Positions 9,166-17,513 of a stretch of 64,000 nt of DNA are shown here, piece after piece; position 1 is the stretch's first letter, and the number at the start of each line of letters is the position of its first letter. A program made the position numbers and the translations under genes. This stretch comes from Flavipsychrobacter sp. GTDB taxonomy: Bacteria > Bacteroidota > Bacteroidia > Chitinophagales > Chitinophagaceae. The notes under the pieces are model-generated. The model worked only from the letters and a program-made list of their open reading frames with translations, made no database searches and was not told where the DNA came from. Location of the stretch: NCBI GenBank assembly GCA_016787265.1, contig JAEUVF010000018.1, forward strand, positions 121,402 to 185,401, read 5' to 3'.

Positions 9166-10798
9166 ATTTATAAAGAATTCCTTTAGTTACTTTTAATGAG
9201 GGTTGTTTCCAGTTCGCTTTGCGTTGCGCAATCACACCCTGATCCACTTTTAAATTGATGGTGTTAGTGGTAGCATCCAGCTCGATGATATCATCATCCT
9301 GAACCAGTCCGATCAATCCACCTTCAAATGCCTCAGGGGTGATGTGACCGACGACAAATCCATGCGTACCTCCACTAAAGCGGCCATCTGTAATTAATGC
9401 CACGGATTTACCTAACCCCGCGCCAATAATAGCAGATGTTGGTTTCAGCATTTCCGGCATACCAGGAGCACCTTTGGGTCCTACGTTTCTGATCACCACT
9501 ACATCTCCAGCCTTAACGCGTCCGCTGCTGATACCATTGATCAATTCAAACTCACCGTCAAATACTCTTGCAGGCCCTACAAATTTTTCACCTTCCTTAC
9601 CACTGATCTTGGCAACACTTCCTCCTTCTGCAAGATTGCCATATAAAATTTGCAGATGGCCTGTTGCTTTCAGAGGTGTTTCCAGCGGATAAATGATTTT
9701 CTGTGTTTCAAAATCCAGATCCGGAACTTCCGCGAGGTTTTCTGCAATTGTTTTACCTGTTACGGTCAGGCAATCGCCATGCAACAAACCTTTGCTCAAT
9801 AAATATTTCATCACTGCAGGTACTCCGCCGTATTGGTGCAGATCCTGCATCAGGTATTTTCCACTTGGTTTGAAATCAGCAAGTACAGGGGTTTTATCAC
9901 TGATCGCCTGGATATCATCCTGTGTAAGTGAAACATCCACACTTTTTGCCATCGCTATCAGGTGCAACACTGCATTGGTTGATCCTCCCAGTACCATAAT
10001 TACCGTAATCGCATTTTCAAATGCTTTGCGGGTCATGATATCACTGGGTTTAATATCTTTTTCCAGCAATAAACGGATGGCTTTTCCGGCCGCCTTGCAT
10101 TCATCCTGTTTTTCCTGGCTTAATGCAGGGTTGGATGAAGAGTAGGGGAGACTCATGCCAAGTGCTTCGATCGCAGATGCCATGGTATTTGCAGTATACA
10201 TACCCCCGCAGGCACCGGCACCCGGACAAGAATGCTGTACAATCCCTTTGAAATCTGCTTCCGTTAATTGCCCCGCGATTTTTTGTCCCAGTGCTTCAAA
10301 TGCAGATACAATATTCAGATCCTGCCCTTTATAATGTCCTGGTGCGATGGTACCACCATACACCATTATTGATGGTCTGTTCAAGCGACCCATCGCAATA
10401 ATAGAACCCGGCATGTTTTTATCACAACCCGGAACAGTGATCAGGCCATCATAATACTGGGCCCCACAAACGGCTTCAATAGAGTCTGCAATGATATCGC
10501 GACTCACCAATGAATACCGCATGCCATCTGTTCCATTGCTCATGCCATCACTCACACCGATGGTGTTGAAAATAAGTCCGACCAGGTTTTCCTGCCAGAT
10601 ACTTTCCTTGATGGTTTTCGACAAATCATTCAGGTGCATGTTACAGGTATTGCCATCGTAACCCATACTGGCTACACCCACCTGTGCTTTTGCGAGATCT
10701 TCGTCTGTTAGTCCGATTCCGTACAACATAGCCTGTGCGGCAGGTTGTGTTGGGTCCTGTGTGATTGTTCTGGAGTACTTGTTTAACACGTGCGACAT
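9113..10798 (-). CDS. ilvD: dihydroxy-acid dehydratase
   Basis: Iron-sulfur dehydratase making 2-oxoisovalerate and 2-oxo-3-methylvalerate, the fourth step of valine/isoleucine synthesis. Visible signatures are GCDKNMPGSIIAMGR, with a cluster cysteine, and CPGAGACGGMYTANTMA. The start is the ATG at 10798 (MSHVLNKYSRTITQ), giving 561 residues; an in-frame extension of 27 codons upstream would run through the attenuator hairpin and is rejected. The gene is preceded by an Ile/Val-rich leader peptide and terminator, so its expression and that of ilvBNC probably follow branched-chain amino acid supply. Confidence 0.95.
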   Translation of the reverse strand: MSHVLNKYSRTITQDPTQPAAQAMLYGIGLTDEDLAKAQVGVASMGYDGNTCNMHLNDLSKTIKESIWQENLVGLIFNTIGVSDGMSNGTDGMRYSLVSRDIIADSIEAVCGAQYYDGLITVPGCDKNMPGSIIAMGRLNRPSIMVYGGTIAPGHYKGQDLNIVSAFEALGQKIAGQLTEADFKGIVQHSCPGAGACGGMYTANTMASAIEALGMSLPYSSSNPALSQEKQDECKAAGKAIRLLLEKDIKPSDIMTRKAFENAITVIMVLGGSTNAVLHLIAMAKSVDVSLTQDDIQAISDKTPVLADFKPSGKYLMQDLHQYGGVPAVMKYLLSKGLLHGDCLTVTGKTIAENLAEVPDLDFETQKIIYPLETPLKATGHLQILYGNLAEGGSVAKISGKEGEKFVGPARVFDGEFELINGISSGRVKAGDVVVIRNVGPKGAPGMPEMLKPTSAIIGAGLGKSVALITDGRFSGGTHGFVVGHITPEAFEGGLIGLVQDDDIIELDATTNTINLKVDQGVIAQRKANWKQPSLKVTKGILYKYAKHVKSAAEGCVTDED

Positions 10799-10838
10799 GA
10801 GCAAACTGTTGTTTAAAATATTGTTGGTTGTTTTAGGT

Positions 10839-10874
10839 AAAAAAAAACGACCCGCCTCTTGGAGGCGGATCGTT
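10839..10874 (-). terminator. attenuator terminator before ilvD
   Basis: On the minus strand a 13-base stem (10862-10874 with 10846-10858, one G-U pair, three-base loop) is GC-rich, CCGCCTC against GAGGCGG. It is followed by nine T residues (A residues 10839-10847 on the plus strand, partly within the stem). It lies 23 bases after the stop codon of the Ile/Val-rich leader and 40 bases before ilvD. This is the classical layout of a peptide-controlled intrinsic terminator. Confidence 0.85.
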
Positions 10875-10897
10875 TGCAAATCTTTTATGAAACCAGA

Positions 10898-11002
10898 TTA
10901 CATACTGTTACCACCTCCTGATATGACAGGAATAATCACCACCACCACAATAATGACTGCAGTGAAAAGGCGACTGATAGATGTGATAGTAACGTTGTTC
11001 AT
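10898..11002 (-). CDS. Ile/Val-rich leader peptide of the ilvD attenuator
   Basis: A 34-codon frame begins at ATG 11002 and ends at TAA 10898-10900. Its centre reads AVIIVVVVIIPVI, that is eleven Ile or Val codons in thirteen. Such a run of regulatory codons directly before a strong terminator is the hallmark of amino acid biosynthesis leaders such as E. coli ilvL. The peptide should act only through its translation: ribosomes stalling for lack of charged Ile or Val tRNA would let transcription continue into ilvD. It lies 63 bases after leuB, so it separates leu from ilv expression. The antiterminator pairing was not worked out. Confidence 0.8.
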   Translation of the reverse strand: MNNVTITSISRLFTAVIIVVVVIIPVISGGGNSM

Positions 11003-11065
11003 TGGTTCAATGGCTAACGAATGTACTAACTACATCCAAACAAAAAAAGAACTGTTGATTATTTT

Positions 11066-12181
11066 TTAAATAATCGTTGACTTCCGCAATTCAATATTCT
11101 CTGGATGCAGCTCGGTCGGGATTTTATCCTGTACCAGGTCTGCCACCAGTTCACCAATTGTGGAAGTGAAATAAAAATTCATCGGGTCAATGTCTTTTGT
11201 AACAAAACCATTGTCCAGTGTCCACTGTACGGCTAACCTCACTTTCTTTGCTTCTTCCTTCAATCCAAAATGCTCCAGCATCATCGCTGCCGATAAGATG
11301 GAGCCCAGCGGATTGGCAATATCCTTTCCTGCCGCAGCCGGATAAGAACCATGAATGGGTTCAAACAAAGCACCTCCATTTCCAATGGAAGCAGAAGGCA
11401 ATAGTCCCAATGAGCCTGTTAATACACTGGCTTCATCACTCAGGATATCACCAAACATGTTTTCTGTCAGGATCACATCAAATTGTGCGGGATTCAGAAT
11501 AAGCTGCATGGCAGCATTATCTACAAAAAGAAAATCGACGGATACATCCGGGTACTGCGACTGCATTTCACGCACCTGCTTTCTCCAGAGTCTTGAGGTT
11601 TCCAGTACATTGGCTTTGTCAACCAGTGTTAATTTCTTTTTTCGCTGGCGGGCTGCCTGAAATGCGAGATGGGCGATCCGTTCGATTTCATTCTTCGTAT
11701 AGACGCAATCATCAGAGGCCATATTGCCATCAGCTGACAATGTTTTGTTGCCAAAGTAAATACCACCAGTTAGCTCACGATAGATAATAAAATCTACACC
11801 TTCCAGCACCTTCGCTTTAACAGGTGTCAGGTGCTGGAGAGCAGTATAGGTTGTAACCGGACGTATATTGGCGAAAAGTTGTAAGGATTTACGAAGCTTC
11901 AGTAGACCCTGCTCAGGGCGAACTTTTGCATTGGGATCATTATCGTATTTGGGATGCCCAATGGCTCCAAATAAAATAGCATCACTGTTCAGACATAATT
12001 CGATGGTGGCATCCGGAAGTGGATTGCCTGTTTTGTCGATCGCATCGGCTCCCATCAAACCAAATTCATAATGAAAATGATGATGGAACTGCGTAGCGAC
12101 CGCATTGAGTACATGAATGGCCTGCCGTGTAACTTCCGGACCGATTCCATCACCAGTTATAACTGCTATTCTCTTTTCCAT
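11066..12181 (-). CDS. leuB: 3-isopropylmalate dehydrogenase
   Basis: NAD-dependent oxidative decarboxylation of 3-isopropylmalate in leucine synthesis. The N-terminus AVITGDGIGPEVT, the substrate-binding RELTGGIYFG, and the Mg2+/substrate Asp motifs FVDNAAMQL and ENMFGDILSDEAS are all visible, with a C-terminal HGSYPAAAGKDIANP. At 371 residues it is full length. It lies 13 bases after leuA. leuC and leuD, which act between leuA and leuB in the pathway and usually stand with them, are not in the window. Confidence 0.95.
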   Translation of the reverse strand: MEKRIAVITGDGIGPEVTRQAIHVLNAVATQFHHHFHYEFGLMGADAIDKTGNPLPDATIELCLNSDAILFGAIGHPKYDNDPNAKVRPEQGLLKLRKSLQLFANIRPVTTYTALQHLTPVKAKVLEGVDFIIYRELTGGIYFGNKTLSADGNMASDDCVYTKNEIERIAHLAFQAARQRKKKLTLVDKANVLETSRLWRKQVREMQSQYPDVSVDFLFVDNAAMQLILNPAQFDVILTENMFGDILSDEASVLTGSLGLLPSASIGNGGALFEPIHGSYPAAAGKDIANPLGSILSAAMMLEHFGLKEEAKKVRLAVQWTLDNGFVTKDIDPMNFYFTSTIGELVADLVQDKIPTELHPENIELRKSTII

Positions 12182-12194
12182 TTATTGTTGCTGC

Positions 12195-13355
12195 TTATGA
12201 AACGGCCAGCGCATGAGCTTTTGCCAATGTATTCAGGTCCTCATCACTTACTTCTTTTTTCGTATCGGCGATTTCCAGGAAACGGGCATAGAGTTCATCA
12301 ATATCATTGCGGTTGAACTGGTGTCCCAGTTTCTGAAAGCGATAGGCCAGTGCACTGCGACCGCTACGGGCAGTCAGCACAATTTTGGAGCTATCCGCCC
12401 CTACTTCTTCCGGAGCTATGATTTCATAGGTAGTAGTGTCCTTCAGGAATCCGTCCTGGTGAATACCGGAGGAGTGAGAGAAAGCATTTGCACCAACGAT
12501 GGCTTTGTTAGGCTGAACCGGCATACGCATGGTGTCTGCCACTTTGCGGCTCATCGGGTTCAGTTGGGTAGCATTGATGCCGGTGTAAAAACCCAGACTA
12601 CTATGTTGTTTGATGATCATTACCACTTCTTCGAGCGCAGTGTTGCCTGCTCTTTCACCCAGCCCGTTGATGGTACATTCGATCTGGCGGGCTCCGGCAA
12701 TGATACCTGCAATTGAATTGGCAGTGGCAAGACCAAGGTCATTATGACAATGACAACTCAGTACAGCTTTATCTACGTTTGGAACATTGTTTATCAGGTA
12801 GGCGATCTTCTCTCCGTATTGGTGAGGCAGGCAATAACCGGTTGTATCCGGAATATTGACTGTTGTAGCACCTGCTGCAATCACAGCTTCTACCACACGG
12901 GCCAGGTATTCATTATCGGTGCGACCGGCATCCTCTGCGTAAAACTCAACATCATCTGTAAAGTTGCGGGCCCATTTTACACACTGTATGGCACGCTGCA
13001 GGATATCTTCCCGGTTACTGTTGAATTTGGATTTGATATGAAAATCAGAAGTGCCGATCCCGGTATGGATCCGCTTGCGGGCGGCGGGTTTCAGGGCTTC
13101 TGCAGCAACTTCTATATCTTTCTGCACAGCGCGACTCAATCCACAAACCACCGTTTTCTTCAACAGACGGGCGATTTCATGAACGGCGTCAAAATCTCCG
13201 GGAGAGGAGATAGGGAAACCTGCTTCAAGGATGTCCACGCCCATTGCTTCCAGTTGGAGGGCCAGCTCAATTTTTTCCGCTTTATTGAGTTTGCATCCGG
13301 GAACCTGTTCGCCGTCTCGAAGGGTGGTGTCGAAAATGAAGATTTTTTGGTCCAT
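12195..13355 (-). CDS. leuA: 2-isopropylmalate synthase, short form
   Basis: Condenses acetyl-CoA with 2-oxoisovalerate, committing carbon to leucine. The signature FDTTLRDGEQVPG at the N-terminus, the metal-binding HCHNDLGLATAN, and the glycine-rich NGLGERAGNTALEE are present. The protein has only 386 residues, ending soon after the TIM barrel and a linker domain, while the E. coli enzyme has 523 with a C-terminal leucine-binding regulatory domain. So the allosteric domain seems to be missing, which would leave control to transcription. It is the first gene of the cluster and has a candidate Leu-codon leader upstream. A related synthase (citramalate or homocitrate) is possible but less likely beside leuB. 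Confidence 0.9.
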   Translation of the reverse strand: MDQKIFIFDTTLRDGEQVPGCKLNKAEKIELALQLEAMGVDILEAGFPISSPGDFDAVHEIARLLKKTVVCGLSRAVQKDIEVAAEALKPAARKRIHTGIGTSDFHIKSKFNSNREDILQRAIQCVKWARNFTDDVEFYAEDAGRTDNEYLARVVEAVIAAGATTVNIPDTTGYCLPHQYGEKIAYLINNVPNVDKAVLSCHCHNDLGLATANSIAGIIAGARQIECTINGLGERAGNTALEEVVMIIKQHSSLGFYTGINATQLNPMSRKVADTMRMPVQPNKAIVGANAFSHSSGIHQDGFLKDTTTYEIIAPEEVGADSSKIVLTARSGRSALAYRFQKLGHQFNRNDIDELYARFLEIADTKKEVSDEDLNTLAKAHALAVS

Positions 13356-13375
13356 AAATCGCGTGTGTTTTAGGT

Positions 13376-13438
13376 AAAAATAGCAGGCACCGTAAGCGGG
13401 TTTTGCTTGCTATAAAACAGCATTACGGCCACCTGCTA
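13376..13438 (-). terminator. candidate attenuator terminator before leuA
   Basis: On the minus strand TAGCAGG-TGG-CCGTAA (13423-13438) can pair with TTACGG-TG-CCTGCTA (13381-13395), leaving a small internal loop and a 27-base apical loop, followed by TTTTT. The stop codon of the Leu-rich frame lies at the inner edge of the left arm. The long loop makes it weaker than the ilvD hairpin. Confidence 0.5.
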
Positions 13439-13476
13439 ACCGAAAGTAGCGACAGGAGTGTGTGAAAAGAAATCAA
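13423..13476 (-). CDS. candidate Leu-rich leader peptide before leuA
   Basis: From a TTG at 13476 (or the ATT directly before it) an in-frame stretch reads xISFHTLLSLLSVSRWP and stops at TAA 13423-13425. Four leucine codons in five (CTC CTG TCG CTA CTT) stand just before a hairpin with a T tract, 67 bases upstream of leuA. The layout parallels the ilvD leader and E. coli leuL. The lack of an ATG is the main doubt. Confidence 0.5.
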   Translation of the reverse strand: MISFHTLLSLLSVSRWP

Positions 13477-13561
13477 AATGCCTCGTATATTACAGCGCTT
13501 AATGCCCCATAAATCGGCTGAAACCCACGCCAGATAAGGATTTAAAAATTGATTAATTACG

Positions 13562-15112
13562 ATGCCCAACAGATCCATAGATCCGCTGTTTCAACTGATC
13601 AAAACGTTGGAAAAGTCTGAAAAAAGGAATTTTAAGCTCTATGTGACCCGGAATACCTCATCGGATAACCTGAAAATCATTGAATTATTCGATGCACTGG
13701 ACAAGTTATCCGAGTACGATGAAGCCCAACTGCTGAAAAAAACACCGGGAATCAAGAAGCAGCAATTGAGTAACCTGAAGGCCCATTTATACAAATCGAT
13801 ATTATCCAGTTTAAGGCTGATTAAAGATGATCAAAACATTGATATTCAATTACATGAACAGATGGGTTATGCCCGGGTGCTCTACAATAAGGGATTGTAT
13901 CACCAGAGCCTCAAGATCCTGGATAAAATGAAAGACCTGGCCAGGCAGCACCACCAGGCGAGTTTCCTGGTGCAGGCCCTGTTTTTTGAAAAAAAGATCG
14001 AAGCTCTTCATATCACCCGCAGCAGTGAGCATCGGGCACAAAGCCTGGTGAAGGAATCGGAGGAAGTGGTGAGCCGGATCAAGGCCATTAACGATAGTTC
14101 GAATCTTTCACTGATGTTGTATGACTGGTATATCCGGCATGGACATGCCAGAAACAAACAGGATGCGGAACAGCTGAATGCCTTTTTCGAGCAACATATG
14201 CCGGAGCGGGTTCGGCAGTTCAAGGGATTTTATGAAGAGCTCTATGTTAACCAGAGTTATTGCTGGTATGCATTCATCCGGCAGGATTATTTACAATATT
14301 ACCGCTACACTTCCAAGTGGGTGGAATTGTTCCAGCGGCATCCGGATATGATCAAGGTGGAAACCCTGCAATACATCAAAGGATTGCACAACCTGCTGAG
14401 TGCCCATTTTGATTTAAAAAATGAAGAAGGGTTTACCAGAACGCTGAAGCAATTTGAGGAACTGGAACAGACTGAATGGGTGCAGCAGAATGATAATAAC
14501 CGGATTCAGGCATTCGTGTACCTGCAACAGGGAAAAATCAACCAATATTTCATGACGGGCAGGTTTACGGAAGGATTGAACATTGTACCGCACCTGGAAG
14601 AAAAACTACAGGAATATCAATTACAGCTGGACCGCCACCGGGTATTGGTTTTTTATTATAAAATTGCCTGTCTGTATTTCGGAAGTGGTGATAATGAGAA
14701 AGCCATTGATTACCTGCAGAAAATCATCAATTGGAAACTGGATCTGCGAACCGACTTGCAATGTTACGCGCGTCTCCTGCATTTGATCGCACATTATGAA
14801 CTGGGGAATTTCGACTTGCTGGAATACCTGGTGAAATCCGTGTATCGTTTCATGGCGAAGATGGGCAGTCTGAGTATAGTGGAAGAAGAGATGTTTAGTT
14901 TCCTCCGGAAATCTTTTCAGTTTGCCGCAGGCGATGAACGACCTGCTTTTCAGCACCTGCTGGATCGCATCAAACCCTACGAAAATGATCCCCGTGAAAC
15001 AAGAACCTTCTCCTACCTGGATGTAATATCCTGGCTGGAAAGTAAAATTGAAGGCGTGCCGGTTCAGGAAGTGATCAGAAGAAAATACCTGGCAAGTAAG
15101 CGGAAGAAATGA
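13562..15112 (+). CDS. large helical-repeat protein of unknown function
   Basis: I do not recognise a named family. The 516-residue protein has no signal peptide or membrane segment and is almost wholly alpha-helical by composition, with repeated pairs of helices such as YARVLYNKGLYHQSLKILDKM and IACLYFGSGDNEKAIDYLQKI that have the small-large pattern of TPR repeats. It is probably a cytoplasmic protein-binding scaffold. It starts at ATG 13562 and is divergent from leuA; the 206-base spacer holds the leuA leader. Its 3' end faces the haloperoxidase-like gene across a shared hairpin. Confidence 0.75.
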   Translation: MPNRSIDPLFQLIKTLEKSEKRNFKLYVTRNTSSDNLKIIELFDALDKLSEYDEAQLLKKTPGIKKQQLSNLKAHLYKSILSSLRLIKDDQNIDIQLHEQMGYARVLYNKGLYHQSLKILDKMKDLARQHHQASFLVQALFFEKKIEALHITRSSEHRAQSLVKESEEVVSRIKAINDSSNLSLMLYDWYIRHGHARNKQDAEQLNAFFEQHMPERVRQFKGFYEELYVNQSYCWYAFIRQDYLQYYRYTSKWVELFQRHPDMIKVETLQYIKGLHNLLSAHFDLKNEEGFTRTLKQFEELEQTEWVQQNDNNRIQAFVYLQQGKINQYFMTGRFTEGLNIVPHLEEKLQEYQLQLDRHRVLVFYYKIACLYFGSGDNEKAIDYLQKIINWKLDLRTDLQCYARLLHLIAHYELGNFDLLEYLVKSVYRFMAKMGSLSIVEEEMFSFLRKSFQFAAGDERPAFQHLLDRIKPYENDPRETRTFSYLDVISWLESKIEGVPVQEVIRRKYLASKRKK

Positions 15113-15223
15113 CCTTTCAAAGCCGAACCAAAATCGGTTTCGTGGTTTGCTTTTCTGGTTAAATGAATCTGCTCAGATTGGTATTTTAAGTTATGAAATT
15201 CTTTGAAAGATGTAACAAAAATC

Positions 15224-15251
15224 AAGGGGCCTGCTTGATTACAGGCCCCTT
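15224..15251. terminator. bidirectional hairpin between convergent genes
   Basis: A perfect ten-base stem (15224-15233 with 15242-15251; AAGGGGCCTG against CAGGCCCCTT) with an eight-base loop. The T-rich side is better on the minus strand (GATTTTTG follows), so it most likely ends the transcript of the helical-repeat gene's neighbour as well as reading from the left. Confidence 0.65.
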
Positions 15252-15272
15252 TGCAAAGAATAACATACTTTT

Positions 15273-16598
15273 TTAATCCAGCAAATGTTGATGCTGTTTT
15301 AAATGGGTATCTACAATTTCCGCGGTTTTTCTTCCAAGAATAATACCCTGCTCGATAGAGGGACGATAGTGAATACCTCCAAACAATCGCGAAAGTCCGG
15401 CTTCCCTTGCTGCATCTGCAATACTGTTGAATTTTCTTGATTCCATACCGAGGTGGTCATAGGTATGGTCAGTAAAGGAGTAATGAGGTCTGAAGGCTTT
15501 TTCAAGAGCATATGCCGCAGAGCCGGATAGGGTAGCATGGGCTGCAACATATTCCGGATGTGGTGGCGTCCCAATAAAAGAATTCCAGTTCTCAATGCCC
15601 ATATGTTTGCGGATATAGGTGATGGGTCGTATCTGGTGGAAAGTATATTTATTTTTCCAGGTTGTGATGCCTGCGTCGTGCATAGTGATGCCTAACCTCA
15701 TATATGCATCAGCGGCTTTCATCAGGGATGGTTTTTCGCGCCTTAGCAGTTGCCTGAAAATACTGTACCAATGCCCAAACACGCTAACATATTTTCCATT
15801 AGGGGCATCATCCCAGAAATTGGCGATGGCTTTCTGCTCATTGGTCAAGGTTTGTGATACATCATACACTTCCCTGACCATATTGAAAAATTCGGTTCCC
15901 GAAATTTTGGAAAATGAAAGGGGGGCAGGAGCTAAGGTGTTGGTGCTGCCTGGAAGGATGGATCGGACATTTGCCCAACCAGGTACATTTGCAGGAGCAT
16001 AGGCTGCCGGAGTGGGCTCCCAAAAGCCTTCGCCCTTTACTTCGTAGGGAAGATTTACATTATCAGCGCCATCTGTTTTGGACCATGCTGCAATAGCATG
16101 AGCTACCAACTTTCCATATTCTTGTGCCTGGTTTACCGTTTCGATCTGCTTTACCTGTTCTTTGTATTTGTTTGAGTAAATCAGCTCAAGTGAATCAATA
16201 CTGGTTATCAATTGTGATTTGCCTGCATAAAAATGCCTCAGCATTTCGGCTATAGCAGCATTTGCTGCCGCGGGCCTGTATATTGGTTTTCCTACTGGAT
16301 TAACAGGCAAATTGATTGAACCATTTAATTTATCTGCCAAACTTTTATATTGGCGATCTGTTCCAACCAGCGATTCGTATAAGGCTATACCTGTATAGGC
16401 AAAGTGCCGCGAATATGCAATATGCGTAACTCCTGTATTATTTTTTACCAATAGGAGCTGAAGCGCGATCCAGTCTTCCAACAACTCGGAATCATGGAGT
16501 TTTAAATGATCCGGATAAGAATGTTTGGGATGATTTGCTTTTTGACAGGCTGATGATATACTCATAATAAGCAAGAGCCCCATGAAGATATTTTTCAT
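15273..16598 (-). CDS. vanadium-haloperoxidase/PAP2-type lipoprotein, variant active site
   Basis: Starts at ATG 16598 with a lipoprotein signal (lipobox ISSAC), so it is exported and lipid-anchored; 441 residues. It belongs to the vanadium-dependent haloperoxidase/PAP2 phosphatase superfamily: motif 1 is K..FHQIRP, motif 2 PHPEYVAAHAT near residues 345-355, motif 3 SRLFGGIHYRP near 415. Motif 2 normally reads PSGH; here the Ser and Gly are Ala while the His remains. The anion pocket is therefore altered, and peroxidase, phosphatase or no activity are all possible. It follows the methyltransferase by 28 bases. A paralogue with the canonical motif lies at 45,011-46,342. Confidence 0.85.
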   Translation of the reverse strand: MKNIFMGLLLIMSISSACQKANHPKHSYPDHLKLHDSELLEDWIALQLLLVKNNTGVTHIAYSRHFAYTGIALYESLVGTDRQYKSLADKLNGSINLPVNPVGKPIYRPAAANAAIAEMLRHFYAGKSQLITSIDSLELIYSNKYKEQVKQIETVNQAQEYGKLVAHAIAAWSKTDGADNVNLPYEVKGEGFWEPTPAAYAPANVPGWANVRSILPGSTNTLAPAPLSFSKISGTEFFNMVREVYDVSQTLTNEQKAIANFWDDAPNGKYVSVFGHWYSIFRQLLRREKPSLMKAADAYMRLGITMHDAGITTWKNKYTFHQIRPITYIRKHMGIENWNSFIGTPPHPEYVAAHATLSGSAAYALEKAFRPHYSFTDHTYDHLGMESRKFNSIADAAREAGLSRLFGGIHYRPSIEQGIILGRKTAEIVDTHLKQHQHLLD

Positions 16599-16626
16599 GA
16601 TAAGATTTAAATTTAGTTGGTGATAC

Positions 16627-17412
16627 TTAATTTTTTTTCGCGATAAAGAGCAGAAAACTGTTTTGCTGGTAGTAGATATCATCTACGATGCGATAAGGTT
16701 GTAATGCAGCTGCGATTGTTTCTTCCACCTGCTTTTTGTCGGCATAATTCAATGCTGCTGCTGCCGGACCGGTTCCCATAAAACTCCTGATGCCATTGCC
16801 GAGACTGTGATAAATAAAGGGACAACTGATTTTAAGTCTGTTGATCAGTTTCAACCCTGTTTCCTGCAGGTAGTTTTCGATCTTACCATCTTCGGATAAA
16901 GCAAATGGCCCGGGTGTTCCTGGCGAAGGAGGTGGAAGCAGGGTGCTGATCGCTTTTAATACGGTGGTTCCATCACTGTTCTCAGGTTTATCCCAAATTG
17001 CAAGCACCAGTTTCCCTCCTGGTTTTAGAACCCTGTGTGCTTCCTTTAGTGCCTGACTGAAATTTCCTGCATACTGAAACGAATTGAATCCGGTAACCAC
17101 CTGAAAGCTATTGCTCGCAAAGGGCATTGCTTCCAGGTCCTCTTCCATAAAATTGTTTTGAGGATTCCGCTGCCTTGCAAGCTCCAGCAGGCCCGGAGCG
17201 GCGTCTATGCCGATAACCTGGGCGCCAGCATCAATTGCCATACTACTGAACATGCCGGATCCACAACCAGCATCCAGCAACATGGTTTCTGGCTGGATAT
17301 CCAGTTGATCTAAGGCAGTTTTGTACAGTGGTAAAAAATAAGGTTCGAAATGAGTGGACCAGTTTTGTGGTGATATACTCCACAATTTGCCCTGCACTGT
17401 TTTTGTGCTCAT
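16627..17412 (-). CDS. class I SAM-dependent methyltransferase
   Basis: 261-residue soluble enzyme. Motif I LDAGCGSGMFSSMA (about residues 45-58) binds S-adenosylmethionine, followed by the acidic motif II VIGIDAAPGLLELA; then VTGFNSFQYA and the post-motif HRVLKPGGKLVLAIWDKPE typical of UbiE/Coq5-like and Methyltransf_11 proteins. The substrate cannot be told. It lies in one direction with the haloperoxidase-like gene downstream and an AraC regulator upstream, suggesting a small operon under that regulator. Confidence 0.85.
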   Translation of the reverse strand: MSTKTVQGKLWSISPQNWSTHFEPYFLPLYKTALDQLDIQPETMLLDAGCGSGMFSSMAIDAGAQVIGIDAAPGLLELARQRNPQNNFMEEDLEAMPFASNSFQVVTGFNSFQYAGNFSQALKEAHRVLKPGGKLVLAIWDKPENSDGTTVLKAISTLLPPPSPGTPGPFALSEDGKIENYLQETGLKLINRLKISCPFIYHSLGNGIRSFMGTGPAAAALNYADKKQVEETIAAALQPYRIVDDIYYQQNSFLLFIAKKN

Positions 17413-17513
17413 GATGAAAAGGTTTAATGATTAATGATATTTGACAAAATCAAAGCTAACAGCCCTGGCGCCAGGAGCATTTGCTCTGAAGTCCAGATTT
17501 CTTTCTAAAAAGT

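Noticed and set aside
13356..13561. T-box riboswitch before leuA
   Set aside because: No T-box consensus sequence or specifier stem is seen; the Leu-coded frame plus hairpin explains the layout better.
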